From Desulfonatronum lacustre DSM 10312 (GTDB taxonomy: Bacteria > Desulfobacterota > Desulfovibrionia > Desulfovibrionales > Desulfonatronaceae): a stretch of DNA of 64,000 nt. Below the pieces are notes generated by a model. That model had not been told where the DNA came from. It made no database searches and was given only the letters and a program-made list of their open reading frames with translations. The translations under genes and the position numbers were made by a program. Positions 1-8,193 of this stretch are shown here, in pieces. The DNA is taken from the NCBI RefSeq assembly GCF_000519265.1, contig NZ_KI912608.1:1367582-1431581 (forward strand). The letters are read 5' to 3'. The first letter of the stretch is position 1; every line of letters starts with the position of its first letter.

Positions 1-508
1 TGGTGATTCCGGCCAGAACCAGGGCTCTGGTGTTCACCCAGGCGTTGTGGCCGTCAATGGATTTAAGCAGCACCGGACGGTCCGGAACAATGGCGTCCAG
101 ATGCTCGCGGCGCGGCGCAAGATCCGGCAACCAGCCCCCGCCCCGGATGAAGTCCTGGTCCTGGTTGGCCCGGGCATAGCTCGCGATATGGGCCAGGCAG
201 GCATCCCGCTCCACCAGACCGGTCAGATTGCACTCCACCAGATTCATGCCGCCGAGGATGGGGTGGATGTGGGCGTCCCGGAACCCCGGCAGGATCAGTC
301 CGCCCGCAATGTCAACAACCTCCGTGTTCGGCCCGATCCAGGCCCGAATCTCCCGGGCCGTGCCCATGGCCGCGATCCTGCCCTGGCGCACGGCCACGGC
401 ATCGGAGCGTGTTTCTGACGCGTCTTTTGGCGCATCATTTGGTGCGCCTGGCCCGGCAACACGCCCCGCCAACAGGACGCTGTCCGCATAGGGTCGTCCG
501 TGATTCAT
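1..508 (-). CDS. Amidohydrolase, YtcJ-like (Amidohydro_3), N-terminal part
   Basis: This gene runs off the left edge of the window, so only the first 169 residues are visible. Translation from the ATG at 508 gives a typical amidohydrolase opening: a small beta-sandwich (VRQGRIAAMG, residues about 39-48) and then PGFRDAHIHP (about 74-83), whose HxH pair binds the catalytic metal. The later GGGWLPDLAPRREHLDAIVP and LLKSIDGHNAWVN stretches are typical of the YtcJ/Amidohydro_3 branch of exoenzyme-type hydrolases acting on cyclic amides or related compounds. The substrate cannot be read from sequence. It starts 3 bases after the stop of the upstream ATPase-acetyltransferase gene, so the two are almost certainly cotranscribed. 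Confidence 0.85.
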   Translation of the reverse strand, partial: MNHGRPYADSVLLAGRVAGPGAPNDAPKDASETRSDAVAVRQGRIAAMGTAREIRAWIGPNTEVVDIAGGLILPGFRDAHIHPILGGMNLVECNLTGLVERDACLAHIASYARANQDQDFIRGGGWLPDLAPRREHLDAIVPDRPVLLKSIDGHNAWVNTRALVLAGIT

Positions 509-511
509 GGC

Positions 512-2062
512 CTACAGATTCTCGTTGGGGTCATGGCGCCTGATGTAGGCCAGCAGGTCCCGGGCCAGGTCCGAAAAGACCTGCACCTTGTCGTAGTCAA
601 AGGGAATGTTGTTCAGATACTGCAGGATCAGGGCGTCTCCCCGGCCGGCTTCGGGTTGGATGCCGGAGAAGAAGAAGCCGAGTTTTTCCAGTTCCGTTGT
701 GACGAAACAGGTTGTCGGGTCATCCAGGGGCAATAAGAGGTCGATGGCCGCCACCTGCTTCAGGCAAAGCTCGCGGAGGATGCGCCGCACCTCGCGGACA
801 CAGTCCGAGCCATAGTCATGGACCTTGATCATGGCGCAATTTTCCAGGGGATACACCTTGGTATTGATGCGCGAGGCATGGGCAGCGAGAGACGGCGGAT
901 TTTGCGGCGGCGAGGCCAGGACATGGGGGGCGCCGATATGTTCGAGAATGCGTCCGATCATCTCCCGGTGGTGCGGAGGGGCGAAAACTTGACGCGGGCT
1001 GGGCTGTTCGAGGTAGACAAAGCTTACGACCACGCTGATCCGCTGGGTGCCGGGCTCGTCAATGCCCTTGAATTTCCAGGTGGCCGGGCTGGTGGCCAGG
1101 AGAATGCCGCAGTCCCGGTAACCCAGCTTGATCAACCCGCGCTGGGTAAAGACGTGATTGGCCACGGAATAGGAATACACCCCGGTCAGGGGACGGGTTT
1201 TGGGGGTTGTCAGCAGAAACCGGGTCAGCCGCTCCATGCAGCCCTGGTTGCGAAAAGCCTGGTTGACGAACAGAAAGGTGTACTCCGCGGTCCTGGCCTC
1301 GGCATCCTCGAACACCAGCGCGGCATGGCCCATGAACTCATTGGCTCCGGTCACGGCCACCGCGGAGATCATGTCGTCCGCGGCGTTCATTTCCGCCATC
1401 CGTTCCGGATAGTAGATGACCTCGTTGAAAAAGGTGTAGCCGTGGTTCTTGTACGCGCTGCGGGAAACCTCGATGGCCTCGTCCGCGGTCATCCGGCGCA
1501 CGGTGTAGTCGATGCGCGGCGGAGACGTCTTCGGTGCGGGGGCGCTGTCCGTGGGTTGCGGGTCAAAGGCGGTCTCCGTGGGGTCCACGTCCTGTCCCTG
1601 GGCCTCGAAACCCGGGTGGACGCTTTTTCCGGGCAGGTATTTGACCAGGCGGGTTTCCTTGCCGTCCGGCCCCAGGTTGTGGAAGGCGACCTCGTCCATG
1701 GTCTGGCGCATCAAGGCCATGCCCATGCCCCTGGCGGAAACCTGCTCCAGGTCGTCGCCCTGCTCGAAAACAGGAGCCTTGCCCGGGTCAAAGGGGATGC
1801 CCTTTTCCCGGATGATGATCCGCAGGCCCAGGGTGACCTGCTCGCAGACAATATCAAAGGCACCCGGCTCGTCGTCTTCCAGAAAGGCGTGTTGCACGAC
1901 GTTGGACACCGCTTCCTCCACCGCCAGTTCGATCCGGGAAATGTCGTCCCCGGCAAAGCCGACGAGTACGGCAGCCTCGCGCACGTATGCCAGGACAAGG
2001 GGAAGGGCCGCCATATCGCAGGGGGCGGTGAGCTTGAAGGAAAGGGAATGGTTGCGCATCAA
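512..2062 (-). CDS. RsbW-like ATPase domain fused to GNAT acetyltransferase domains
   Basis: 516 residues. Residues about 1-145 form an anti-sigma-factor-type GHKL ATPase domain: the N box IELAVEEAVSNVVQHAF has the Mg-binding Asn at residue 54, and ARGMGMALM is the glycine-rich ATP lid. A linker (about 150-185) leads to an N-acetyltransferase-like domain (about 190-335, with FRNQGCMERLTRFLL in the acetyl-CoA-binding position). A weaker GNAT-like half follows (about 395-516). Such proteins are often annotated as ATP-binding plus GNAT. A regulatory role (partner-switching kinase controlling or controlled by acylation) is inference. The gene sits directly upstream of the amidohydrolase and downstream of a cupin and a permease that carries a related ATPase domain. 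Confidence 0.8.
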   Translation of the reverse strand: MMRNHSLSFKLTAPCDMAALPLVLAYVREAAVLVGFAGDDISRIELAVEEAVSNVVQHAFLEDDEPGAFDIVCEQVTLGLRIIIREKGIPFDPGKAPVFEQGDDLEQVSARGMGMALMRQTMDEVAFHNLGPDGKETRLVKYLPGKSVHPGFEAQGQDVDPTETAFDPQPTDSAPAPKTSPPRIDYTVRRMTADEAIEVSRSAYKNHGYTFFNEVIYYPERMAEMNAADDMISAVAVTGANEFMGHAALVFEDAEARTAEYTFLFVNQAFRNQGCMERLTRFLLTTPKTRPLTGVYSYSVANHVFTQRGLIKLGYRDCGILLATSPATWKFKGIDEPGTQRISVVVSFVYLEQPSPRQVFAPPHHREMIGRILEHIGAPHVLASPPQNPPSLAAHASRINTKVYPLENCAMIKVHDYGSDCVREVRRILRELCLKQVAAIDLLLPLDDPTTCFVTTELEKLGFFFSGIQPEAGRGDALILQYLNNIPFDYDKVQVFSDLARDLLAYIRRHDPNENL

Positions 2063-2160
2063 TCAACTCCTGTGTCTGTTCCCAGGAAAACCGGTAAAAG
2101 ATTATCTGGTCGGATCAATGACGACGATCTCATACCATTTCCAATTCAAAGCTTCTCTTT

Positions 2161-2257
2161 CGGTATCGGTATCGGTATCGGGGTCGAATTAGGATTATTG
2201 GCGAACAAACAGTATCTATCCCGATCCCGATCCCGATACCGACGCCGACCCCGATAA
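2161..2257. repeat. Fold-back hexamer element, copy 1
   Basis: The left arm (2161-2187) is built of CGGTAT units. The right arm (2218-2257) is built of complementary CCCGAT/CCGATA units. They can pair over about 25-30 bases around a loop of about 30 bases. It lies just upstream of the ATPase-acetyltransferase gene and abuts the amidohydrolase relic. It belongs to the dispersed family seen also near 11.5, 20.9, 28.4, 50.5, 51.3 and 54.3 kb. Confidence 0.8.
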
Positions 2258-2267
2258 CTGCATTTTC

Positions 2268-2453
2268 TCAAGCGAAAAACGCATTGCCGAAGCTGACCCC
2301 GGCCCGGGATATCTCGCTTGGCGGGACCTCCAGGACATTGCGGTCCAGGACGACCAGGTCGGCGGACTTGCCGATACTGATGGACTTGGTGACGGCTTCC
2401 TGGAAGTCGACATAGGCCCCGCCCAGGGTGTGCGCGTGGAGCATGGACACGTG
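2268..2453 (-). pseudogene. C-terminal remnant of an Amidohydro_3 amidohydrolase
   Basis: In this frame about 60 residues read like the end of an amidohydrolase: HAHTLGGAYVDFQEAV, then IGKSADLVVLDRNVLEVP, then PSEIS. ADLVVLDRN is the hallmark strand that closes the metal-dependent hydrolase beta-sandwich, and the 'GAY..FQE' helix precedes it in YtcJ-like enzymes. No start codon or upstream amidohydrolase sequence precedes it. Upstream in the same frame is only out-of-frame cupin sequence. It is therefore a relic, apparently of the same family as the gene at the window start. It ends beside fold-back element copy 1. Confidence 0.75.
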
Positions 2454-2460
2454 GCGCGGG

Positions 2461-2901
2461 CTATTCCCGTGTTTGCGTGATGGGCAGGTCCGCTGTCCCG
2501 GCATAGAAGACCACGATGTGCGCGGGTTCGTCGCCCAGGCTTTCGCCCCAGTGCCAGGTGCCGACCACCTCGACAATGGCCTCCCCGGCTTGCAAGTCCA
2601 GGACCTGGCCGTCCAGGGTATGCACCCGCAGGCGGCCGCTGAGCAGGATGCCCGCATTGATGACCGGGTGTTGGTGCACGGGCAGCTTTGTTCCAGGCGG
2701 AATGGTGATGCTCAGAATGCGGACCTCCGGCTGTCCTTCCGGGTAGGACGGCAGCAATGCTCCATCCCAGCTCGTTTCCGCCCTGGCCAGTTCCCGGACC
2801 AGAACACCCGTGCCTTTGGCGGCAACCGGACCAGGGCCAAGCCCAGAACCAAGGAAGACGAACCAACCGATGGCTAAAAGACTGGTCAAACGACGTCGCA
2901 T
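2461..2901 (-). CDS. Exported cupin-domain protein
   Basis: 146 residues. A signal peptide is evident (MRRRLTSLLAIGWFVFLGSG, cleavage near the AAAKG-like VAAKG at about 30). The rest is one cupin barrel: IPPGTKLPVHQHPVINAGILLSG (about 72-92) carries the His pair of cupin motif 1, and GEAIVEVVGTWHWGES (about 106-121) is motif 2. Small secreted cupins of this type bind a metal and often have no known substrate. It is 30 bases downstream of the NCS2 permease gene and probably in the same transcript. Its 3' end abuts the amidohydrolase relic, so an amidohydrolase may once have followed it. Confidence 0.8.
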   Translation of the reverse strand: MRRRLTSLLAIGWFVFLGSGLGPGPVAAKGTGVLVRELARAETSWDGALLPSYPEGQPEVRILSITIPPGTKLPVHQHPVINAGILLSGRLRVHTLDGQVLDLQAGEAIVEVVGTWHWGESLGDEPAHIVVFYAGTADLPITQTRE

Positions 2902-2931
2902 GGGATGTCCTTTGTTGCGTTATTTTCAAGT

Positions 2932-4662
2932 TCAGCCGTCAATGAAAAAAGAAATGTACGTATTCCCGGAGAGATGGTAGTGCAACACGTCGCGGGCCAT
3001 TTTGGCCAGCAGGAACAGCCCCAGTCGCGACAATTCCGCTTCGTTGGCGCAGGAGGGGTGGACGGGCGGGGGGCAATTGTCCACGTCTTCGACCCGTGAA
3101 CCGCAGATGATTTCCACGAACATCCCGTCTTCCCTGCGCTGAATGTCGAACAGGCAGGTCTCGTCCCCGTCGGCGACGTGCCCGCAGAGATGATCGAACG
3201 TCTCTTCGCAGGCCAGGCGCAGGCGATGGAAGCTTCCGTCGCTCATCTTGAATTCGTGTCGAACATCCTCCAGCGTGGCCAGCAGCCTGGGCATTTCCTC
3301 CGACCGCGGCGCAAGCCGGAAGGTCTTGCGGGGCTTGGGAAAGAGGACCAGCAACAGACTCATGAACATGGCCACGAACCCACCCATGGCCACGCCGTTT
3401 TGCAGCATCGGGGCCAGAGCCACGGGCATCACCTCGGGAAAGAAACTGCGGGTTTCGGCCACGAGCCCCGTGCACAAAGACAACCCCAGGATCAGGCCGA
3501 TTTGAAAATCCAGTCCGGAACTGATGATCAGACCGATGCCCGCGGCAAAAAGCATCCCGCAGATGACCACGAGCATTCCACCGATGACCGGGGCGGGCAG
3601 GTCCAGCAGAAAACCGGAAATCTTGGGCAGAAAGGCCAGGGCGAACAGGATGGCCGCGCCCATCAAGCCGACGCGGCGGGACGCCACCCGGGTCATCTTC
3701 AGTAGCGGCAGGTTGTCGCAGAACGTGGCCACCGGCGCGGCTCCGCTCACTCCGGCCAGAGCCTTGGCCGCGGCGTCGCCGTACAGCCCGCCCTGAACCT
3801 GCTGGTAGTCCACCTTGCGAAACCGACGCAACGAAAACTGCTGCACGAGCATGATGTTCCCGGTGCCTTCCATGGCACTGACCAGCGCGGCCATGACGAA
3901 TGCGGCCAGCAGGGGGACATGGGTCAATCCCAGGTTGAGTTCGAGCCCGGGCCAGGCCCATTGAGGCAACCCGATCCAGGGCGCGGAGAGGACCTGGTCG
4001 AGTTGGAGAATCCCGAAAAACCAGGCCGCCGCGCATCCCGCGCCCAGGCCCAGCAGCGGAGTCCAGAGCCGCAACGTGGTGGTGCCGAACAGCATCAGCA
4101 GCACCAGGACGGCCATGGTGACCACGCCCACGACATAGTTGGGATACGAGCCGAATCCGGGCCGATCCGGAAAGCCGCCCTGCCACAGCTCGATGGCGAT
4201 GGGCATCAGGCTCAGCGCCACGAGGATGATCATGATCCCGCCGATTTGCGGGGTGACGATATGGCGTAAAAACCGCAGGAAGTAGGAGTAGAAAAAAACC
4301 ACCGGCGCGCTGAGCAGGGTCATGGTGGCCATCAGCTCCAGCCCGCCCATGCGGATCGCGCTCAGGGTGCAGGCCAGAAAGGCGGAATAGGAGCCCATGA
4401 AGAGCACGAACCCGCAACCGATGCGCCCCACCCGCAGGGTCTGGATCAAGGTGCCCAGGGCCGCGACCAGGATCGTGGCAAAGGTGACGAAGGCGACCTG
4501 TTCCGGCGGAGTGTGGGTGGCCTTGCCGATCATGATCGGCAGGAAGATGATCCCGTCGAAAATCAGGGAAACATGGGTCAAACCCAAAAGCAGCGACAGC
4601 CCCCAGCCCGGCTTGTCGTCCACGGCATGCAGGATGCGATCCGAATCGGCGCGTAGGGTCAT
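2932..4662 (-). CDS. NCS2 xanthine/uracil-type permease fused to a degenerate RsbW-like domain
   Basis: 576 residues. Residues about 20-440 are a polytopic membrane protein of the NCS2 (xanthine/uracil/ascorbate) family, with the NCS2-like stretches TPQIGGIMIILVAL, ALVSAMEGTGNIMLVQQ and ALAGVSGAAPVATFCDNLPLL. After a last helix (FVAMFMSLLLVLF) comes a cytoplasmic domain (about 455-576) resembling anti-sigma-factor GHKL ATPases: LRLACEETFDHLCGHV matches the N box, but His replaces the metal-binding Asn, and the G box is reduced to LSRLGLFLL. The domain may therefore sense or bind partners without hydrolysing ATP. NCS2 transporters import nucleobases by proton symport. The exact substrate is unknown. 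The gene lies between the dipeptidase and the cupin. Confidence 0.85.
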   Translation of the reverse strand: MTLRADSDRILHAVDDKPGWGLSLLLGLTHVSLIFDGIIFLPIMIGKATHTPPEQVAFVTFATILVAALGTLIQTLRVGRIGCGFVLFMGSYSAFLACTLSAIRMGGLELMATMTLLSAPVVFFYSYFLRFLRHIVTPQIGGIMIILVALSLMPIAIELWQGGFPDRPGFGSYPNYVVGVVTMAVLVLLMLFGTTTLRLWTPLLGLGAGCAAAWFFGILQLDQVLSAPWIGLPQWAWPGLELNLGLTHVPLLAAFVMAALVSAMEGTGNIMLVQQFSLRRFRKVDYQQVQGGLYGDAAAKALAGVSGAAPVATFCDNLPLLKMTRVASRRVGLMGAAILFALAFLPKISGFLLDLPAPVIGGMLVVICGMLFAAGIGLIISSGLDFQIGLILGLSLCTGLVAETRSFFPEVMPVALAPMLQNGVAMGGFVAMFMSLLLVLFPKPRKTFRLAPRSEEMPRLLATLEDVRHEFKMSDGSFHRLRLACEETFDHLCGHVADGDETCLFDIQRREDGMFVEIICGSRVEDVDNCPPPVHPSCANEAELSRLGLFLLAKMARDVLHYHLSGNTYISFFIDG

Positions 4663-4700
4663 GGATGGCTATCTTCTTGAAAAAATATGGAAGAGACTGT

Positions 4701-5447
4701 CTATTTTACCACAAAATCGAAATAGGTGTCCGGGAACGGTTCGTCGGCCAAAGTGAAGTGCCACCATTCCTTGTCATAGTATTTGAAGCCGTGTTTTTCC
4801 ATGAGGGTCTTCAGCAGCAGCCGGTTCAGCCGTTGCCGGGTGGTCAGGTTGGAATCCTCCGGGTGGGAGCGTTCATGGAAGCAGTCAAACCCCGTGCCCA
4901 TGTCGATGCCGTTGTCCGGAAAGCGCTGGTCCGCCGGGAGGAAGCATTCCTTTTGCCCCGTCTCGCCGAGGATGAATGCGGGCTGCTCCGCGGGCGGCAG
5001 TTCCACGATGGTCAGATCAACGGTGCTGCCCCGACTGTGTCCCGACCTTTCGGCAATGTAGCCGTCCCGGAACAGGTTTCTTTTATCCACCGTGGGATAG
5101 AATTCGGTCCTGGTGGCCGTGTCGTCCACGTCCTTGGCCCAGCGGACAAAATGGTCCACGGCGCGCTGGGGCCGGAAGCAGTCGTAGATTTTGATCCCGA
5201 AGCCGAACGGCGCGAGGTCCGCCCGCACCCCGGCCAGGGCCTGGGCCGCCTCCCTGGTCAGATAGCACTTGGGGGCCGCGTAGCCGTCCACCCGTGCGCC
5301 GACAAAATTGTGCTCGGTGAAATACCGGATATCCATGATCGCATCCGGAATCACCTCCCTGATTTCCACAAAGGCGTCCGGCCGCTCCGAGGCCTGGACC
5401 CAACCCGACACGACGACGGCAAGCAGCAGCATGATCATTCTTTTCAT
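4701..5447 (-). CDS. D-alanyl-D-alanine dipeptidase (VanX/DdpX type, M15D)
   Basis: 248 residues with a signal peptide (MKRMIMLLLAVVVSGWVQAS). The zinc site of peptidase family M15D is intact: SGHSRGSTVDLTI supplies His137 and Asp144, and EWWHFTL supplies the catalytic Glu227 and ligand His230. FRPQRAV around 91-97 holds the Arg that binds substrate in VanX. It should cleave D-Ala-D-Ala in the periplasm. There is no vanHA nearby, so a role in cell-wall dipeptide scavenging or turnover is more likely than glycopeptide resistance. It is the first gene of the minus-strand run that continues into the NCS2 permease 38 bases downstream. Confidence 0.9.
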   Translation of the reverse strand: MKRMIMLLLAVVVSGWVQASERPDAFVEIREVIPDAIMDIRYFTEHNFVGARVDGYAAPKCYLTREAAQALAGVRADLAPFGFGIKIYDCFRPQRAVDHFVRWAKDVDDTATRTEFYPTVDKRNLFRDGYIAERSGHSRGSTVDLTIVELPPAEQPAFILGETGQKECFLPADQRFPDNGIDMGTGFDCFHERSHPEDSNLTTRQRLNRLLLKTLMEKHGFKYYDKEWWHFTLADEPFPDTYFDFVVK

Positions 5448-5874
5448 GATGTTAACCCGTGATACGCTGTTAGAGCTTTGGAGGATTGCTCCTCATAGCA
5501 ACGGCCCCAAGTCCATGCCTCGACGACCCGCGAGGGCGTGGAGAAGCTGATGAGGCTTTCCTCAGCGACACCCCATCCCGCCTAACTGAGTGCTGTACCG
5601 ACATATTTGTCGGGAGTCGGCGGCTTGACGTTTCTTGGAGCGCCTTAGTCCATTTCAGGCCGCACGGATAGTGGGGGGGGAGGGGCTCGTGTGGGTGCCG
5701 CAGCGCTGTTCGGGATTGCGGACCCTGTCGCTTCCGGATTTACGCGGACATTTCTTGCGCGGGGATTTCGAGGGTCTGGATGGGATTGAGGGCCGCGGCC
5801 CTGGCGGGCCGGGTAGGAGCCGAAGGAGATGCCCAGGGCCGAGACGAAATGGCCCCAGGGATTACTCGAAGGAT
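5448..5874. other. 427-base gap without a recognised gene
   Basis: No convincing gene was found. On the minus strand, about 5464-5600 can be read as a short Ser/Arg-rich stretch ending in a stop near 5468, but I cannot assign it. I considered RNase P RNA because of a GAGGAAAG box, but the conserved bases that should follow are absent. The 5640-5874 part is GC-rich, with a run of eight or more G near 5673. Confidence 0.4.
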
Positions 5875-8136
5875 TCAAACTGCCAGTGCGGCGTGGAACT
5901 GACGTTCAGCGTCTTTCTTGACAGGCGGCTGGCGGTCGGCTTTGAGGCGATATACGTTCGCCTCCAGCATCCTTTCCAAATCCTCCATCCGCACCGGCTT
6001 GGCCAAATAATCGTCCATCCCGGCTTCAATGAACTTCTCCCGGTCCCCGGTCATGGCATAGGCGGTCAGGGCGATGATGGGGACATCTTTCTTGGGACCG
6101 AGGTCGGTGGATGAGCGGATGGCTTTGGTGGCTTCCACTCCGTTCATCACCGGCATCTGAATGTCCATCAGGATAACGTCGAAATCCTGATCCTTGAACA
6201 CGTCCAAAGCCTGTTGCCCATCCTCGGCCAGGGTCACGGCGTGGCCGGCTTTTTCCAGTAATTTACCGATCGGCAGGGCGTTGGACGGGTCGTCTTCGGC
6301 CAGCAGGATGCGCAGTTTGTGTTTGGATTCATGCGGTCGTGCCGGCCCATTTCGGCCATGTCGGCCATGGCGGCCATGGCGGTCAAGAGCGCTCTCCCCG
6401 GCGGTCGGTCTGAACGGCAGGACCACATGTACGGAGGTTCCTTTGCCGACCTCGCTTTCAACGGAAATTTTCCCATCCATCAGGGCCACGAGGCGTTTGA
6501 CGATGGCCAGGCCGAGCCCGGCCCCCTGGAAGCCGCGGGCATAGGAGCCGTCCACCTGGACAAAGGGCTTGAACAGGCCGCCCAGCTTGTCGTCAGGAAT
6601 GCCGATGCCCGTGTCGGATACGCAAAACCAGATTTTGCGGACATTGTCCGTGTCCGTGTCCGTGGCCAACGGCGCGATTTCCAGCCGGACGCTCCCCTGT
6701 TTCGTGAACTTCAGGGCATTGCCCACCAGGTTGAACAGAATCTGACGGACCCGCGCCTCGTCGCCGATGAGCCGTGAGGGGGTGTCTGGATCAATGGAAC
6801 ATTCCAGATGGACGCCCTTTTCCCTGGCCGCGACCTCGAACAGGTCGGACACGGAATCGCCAAGCTCCCGGACCAGGAACTCGGCCTCGTGGATGGTCAT
6901 CTTGCCTGCTTCGACCCGGGACAGATCCAGGATATCCGAGAGCAACCGGGTCAATCGGCGAGCAGAGGATGTGCACAATTTGACGTATTCCTCCTGCTCG
7001 GCATCAAGGAGCGTGGTGTCCAGAAGCTGCATCATGCCCATAATGCCGTTGAGGGGAGTGCGGATTTCATGGCTCATGTTGGCCAGGAACTCGCTCTTCG
7101 CCTTGTTGGCGGCCTCGGCCTGGTGCTTGGCCTGGATCAGGGCGGCTTCGGCCTGCTTGCGATCCATGATATCCAGGCAGTGGCCGATATAGCCGAGAAA
7201 ATTCCCCTGGGCGTCATAGCGGGGAGTGCCGTCGTCCTGGATCCATCGATATTCGCCGTCGTGGCTGCGCAGACGGTAATCCATGCTGAACGGCTCGCGG
7301 CGGTCAAAGGCCGTGGTGTAGATGTGCAGGCACCGATCAAAGTCGTCGGGATGGACGCCCTCGATCCACCCGTTGCCCAGTTCCTGCTCCAAGGGCCGCC
7401 CGGTGAAGGCCAGCCATGGCTGGTTGAAGTAGTCGCACTTCTTGTCCAGGCCCGCGGTCCAGATCAGGGCCTGGCCGAAGTCGGCCAGGTGCCTGTAGCG
7501 CTGTTCGCTCTCCCAGAGCGCCTCTTCGACCTGTTTGCGCGCGGAAATGTCGCTGATCACAAGGTGATAGACCCATGCGTCGTCTCCGTCCCGTGCGCAG
7601 GCGGCGGACAGATGCGCCCAGAAAAGCGCCCCGTCCAATTTGACCAGCCGCAAATCCCATTTCTGGGGTTCGCCCGTCTCAACGAGTGTTTTGCGATGCA
7701 GATAGAAGATGTCCTGGTCTTCGGGAAGGATGAAGCGGGTCAAGGGCTGCTTGGCCAGCTTGCTTCTGGTCGTGCCCAGCAGGGTGGCCATGGTCAGGTT
7801 GGCCTCCAGGATCCGCCCCTCTTCATTGACCGTGCAGTAGCCCGCCGGGGCCAGGTTATAGAGGTCGAAATAGCGTGCCCGGACCGTATCCAGTTCGGCC
7901 TGGGTCCGGCGCAGCTCTTCGTTCTGCAGCTCCAGTTCGATCTTGTGCACCCGAAGCTCATGGAGGGTTTGCCGGACTTCCTCGGGAACCTGGCCTTCCA
8001 AATTCCCGGACGACCAGTCGTCATTGTCCCGCAGGTAATCCTCGGCCCGTCGCCGCAGAAGAATCCGGTCAGCGGGGCCGCCCCTTTTCTTTGAAACAAC
8101 GCTCCCGCCGCCTTGTCTTGCTTTCCGTTTGGTCAT
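5875..8136 (-). CDS. Hybrid sensor histidine kinase (PAS-PAS-HisKA-HATPase-REC)
   Basis: 753 residues, no membrane segment. A leading coiled-coil with LRVHKIELELQNEELRR (about 60-80) enters a first PAS domain (YFDLYNLAPAGY onward, to about 215). A second PAS domain follows (about 220-340, ending GHCLDIMDRKQAEAAL). HisKA has MSHEIRTPLNGIMGM (His near 370). HATPase has NLVGNALKF, DTGIGIP and GAGLGLAIV (about 480-610). A receiver domain ends the protein (about 635-735; LLAEDD, phospho-acceptor in ILMDIQMPVMNG, Lys in YLAKPV). Between kinase and receiver is a HGRHGRHGRNG stretch coded by a 9-base repeat. It is 57 bases downstream of the CheB-CheR fusion, so they may act together. Confidence 0.92.
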   Translation of the reverse strand: MTKRKARQGGGSVVSKKRGGPADRILLRRRAEDYLRDNDDWSSGNLEGQVPEEVRQTLHELRVHKIELELQNEELRRTQAELDTVRARYFDLYNLAPAGYCTVNEEGRILEANLTMATLLGTTRSKLAKQPLTRFILPEDQDIFYLHRKTLVETGEPQKWDLRLVKLDGALFWAHLSAACARDGDDAWVYHLVISDISARKQVEEALWESEQRYRHLADFGQALIWTAGLDKKCDYFNQPWLAFTGRPLEQELGNGWIEGVHPDDFDRCLHIYTTAFDRREPFSMDYRLRSHDGEYRWIQDDGTPRYDAQGNFLGYIGHCLDIMDRKQAEAALIQAKHQAEAANKAKSEFLANMSHEIRTPLNGIMGMMQLLDTTLLDAEQEEYVKLCTSSARRLTRLLSDILDLSRVEAGKMTIHEAEFLVRELGDSVSDLFEVAAREKGVHLECSIDPDTPSRLIGDEARVRQILFNLVGNALKFTKQGSVRLEIAPLATDTDTDNVRKIWFCVSDTGIGIPDDKLGGLFKPFVQVDGSYARGFQGAGLGLAIVKRLVALMDGKISVESEVGKGTSVHVVLPFRPTAGESALDRHGRHGRHGRNGPARPHESKHKLRILLAEDDPSNALPIGKLLEKAGHAVTLAEDGQQALDVFKDQDFDVILMDIQMPVMNGVEATKAIRSSTDLGPKKDVPIIALTAYAMTGDREKFIEAGMDDYLAKPVRMEDLERMLEANVYRLKADRQPPVKKDAERQFHAALAV

Positions 8137-8193
8137 GGCTTCTCTCCTTGCGACGTGTCCCCGACATTTTTCGGTCTTTTGGACCGACGGTTG

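Noticed and set aside
2216-2929. Long frame over cupin and amidohydrolase relic
   Set aside because: It is out of frame with both recognised sequences and ends in repeat-encoded SGSG.
5464-5640. RNase P RNA or other conserved RNA
   Set aside because: A GAGGAAAG-like box exists on the minus strand, but the bases that must follow in RNase P are missing.
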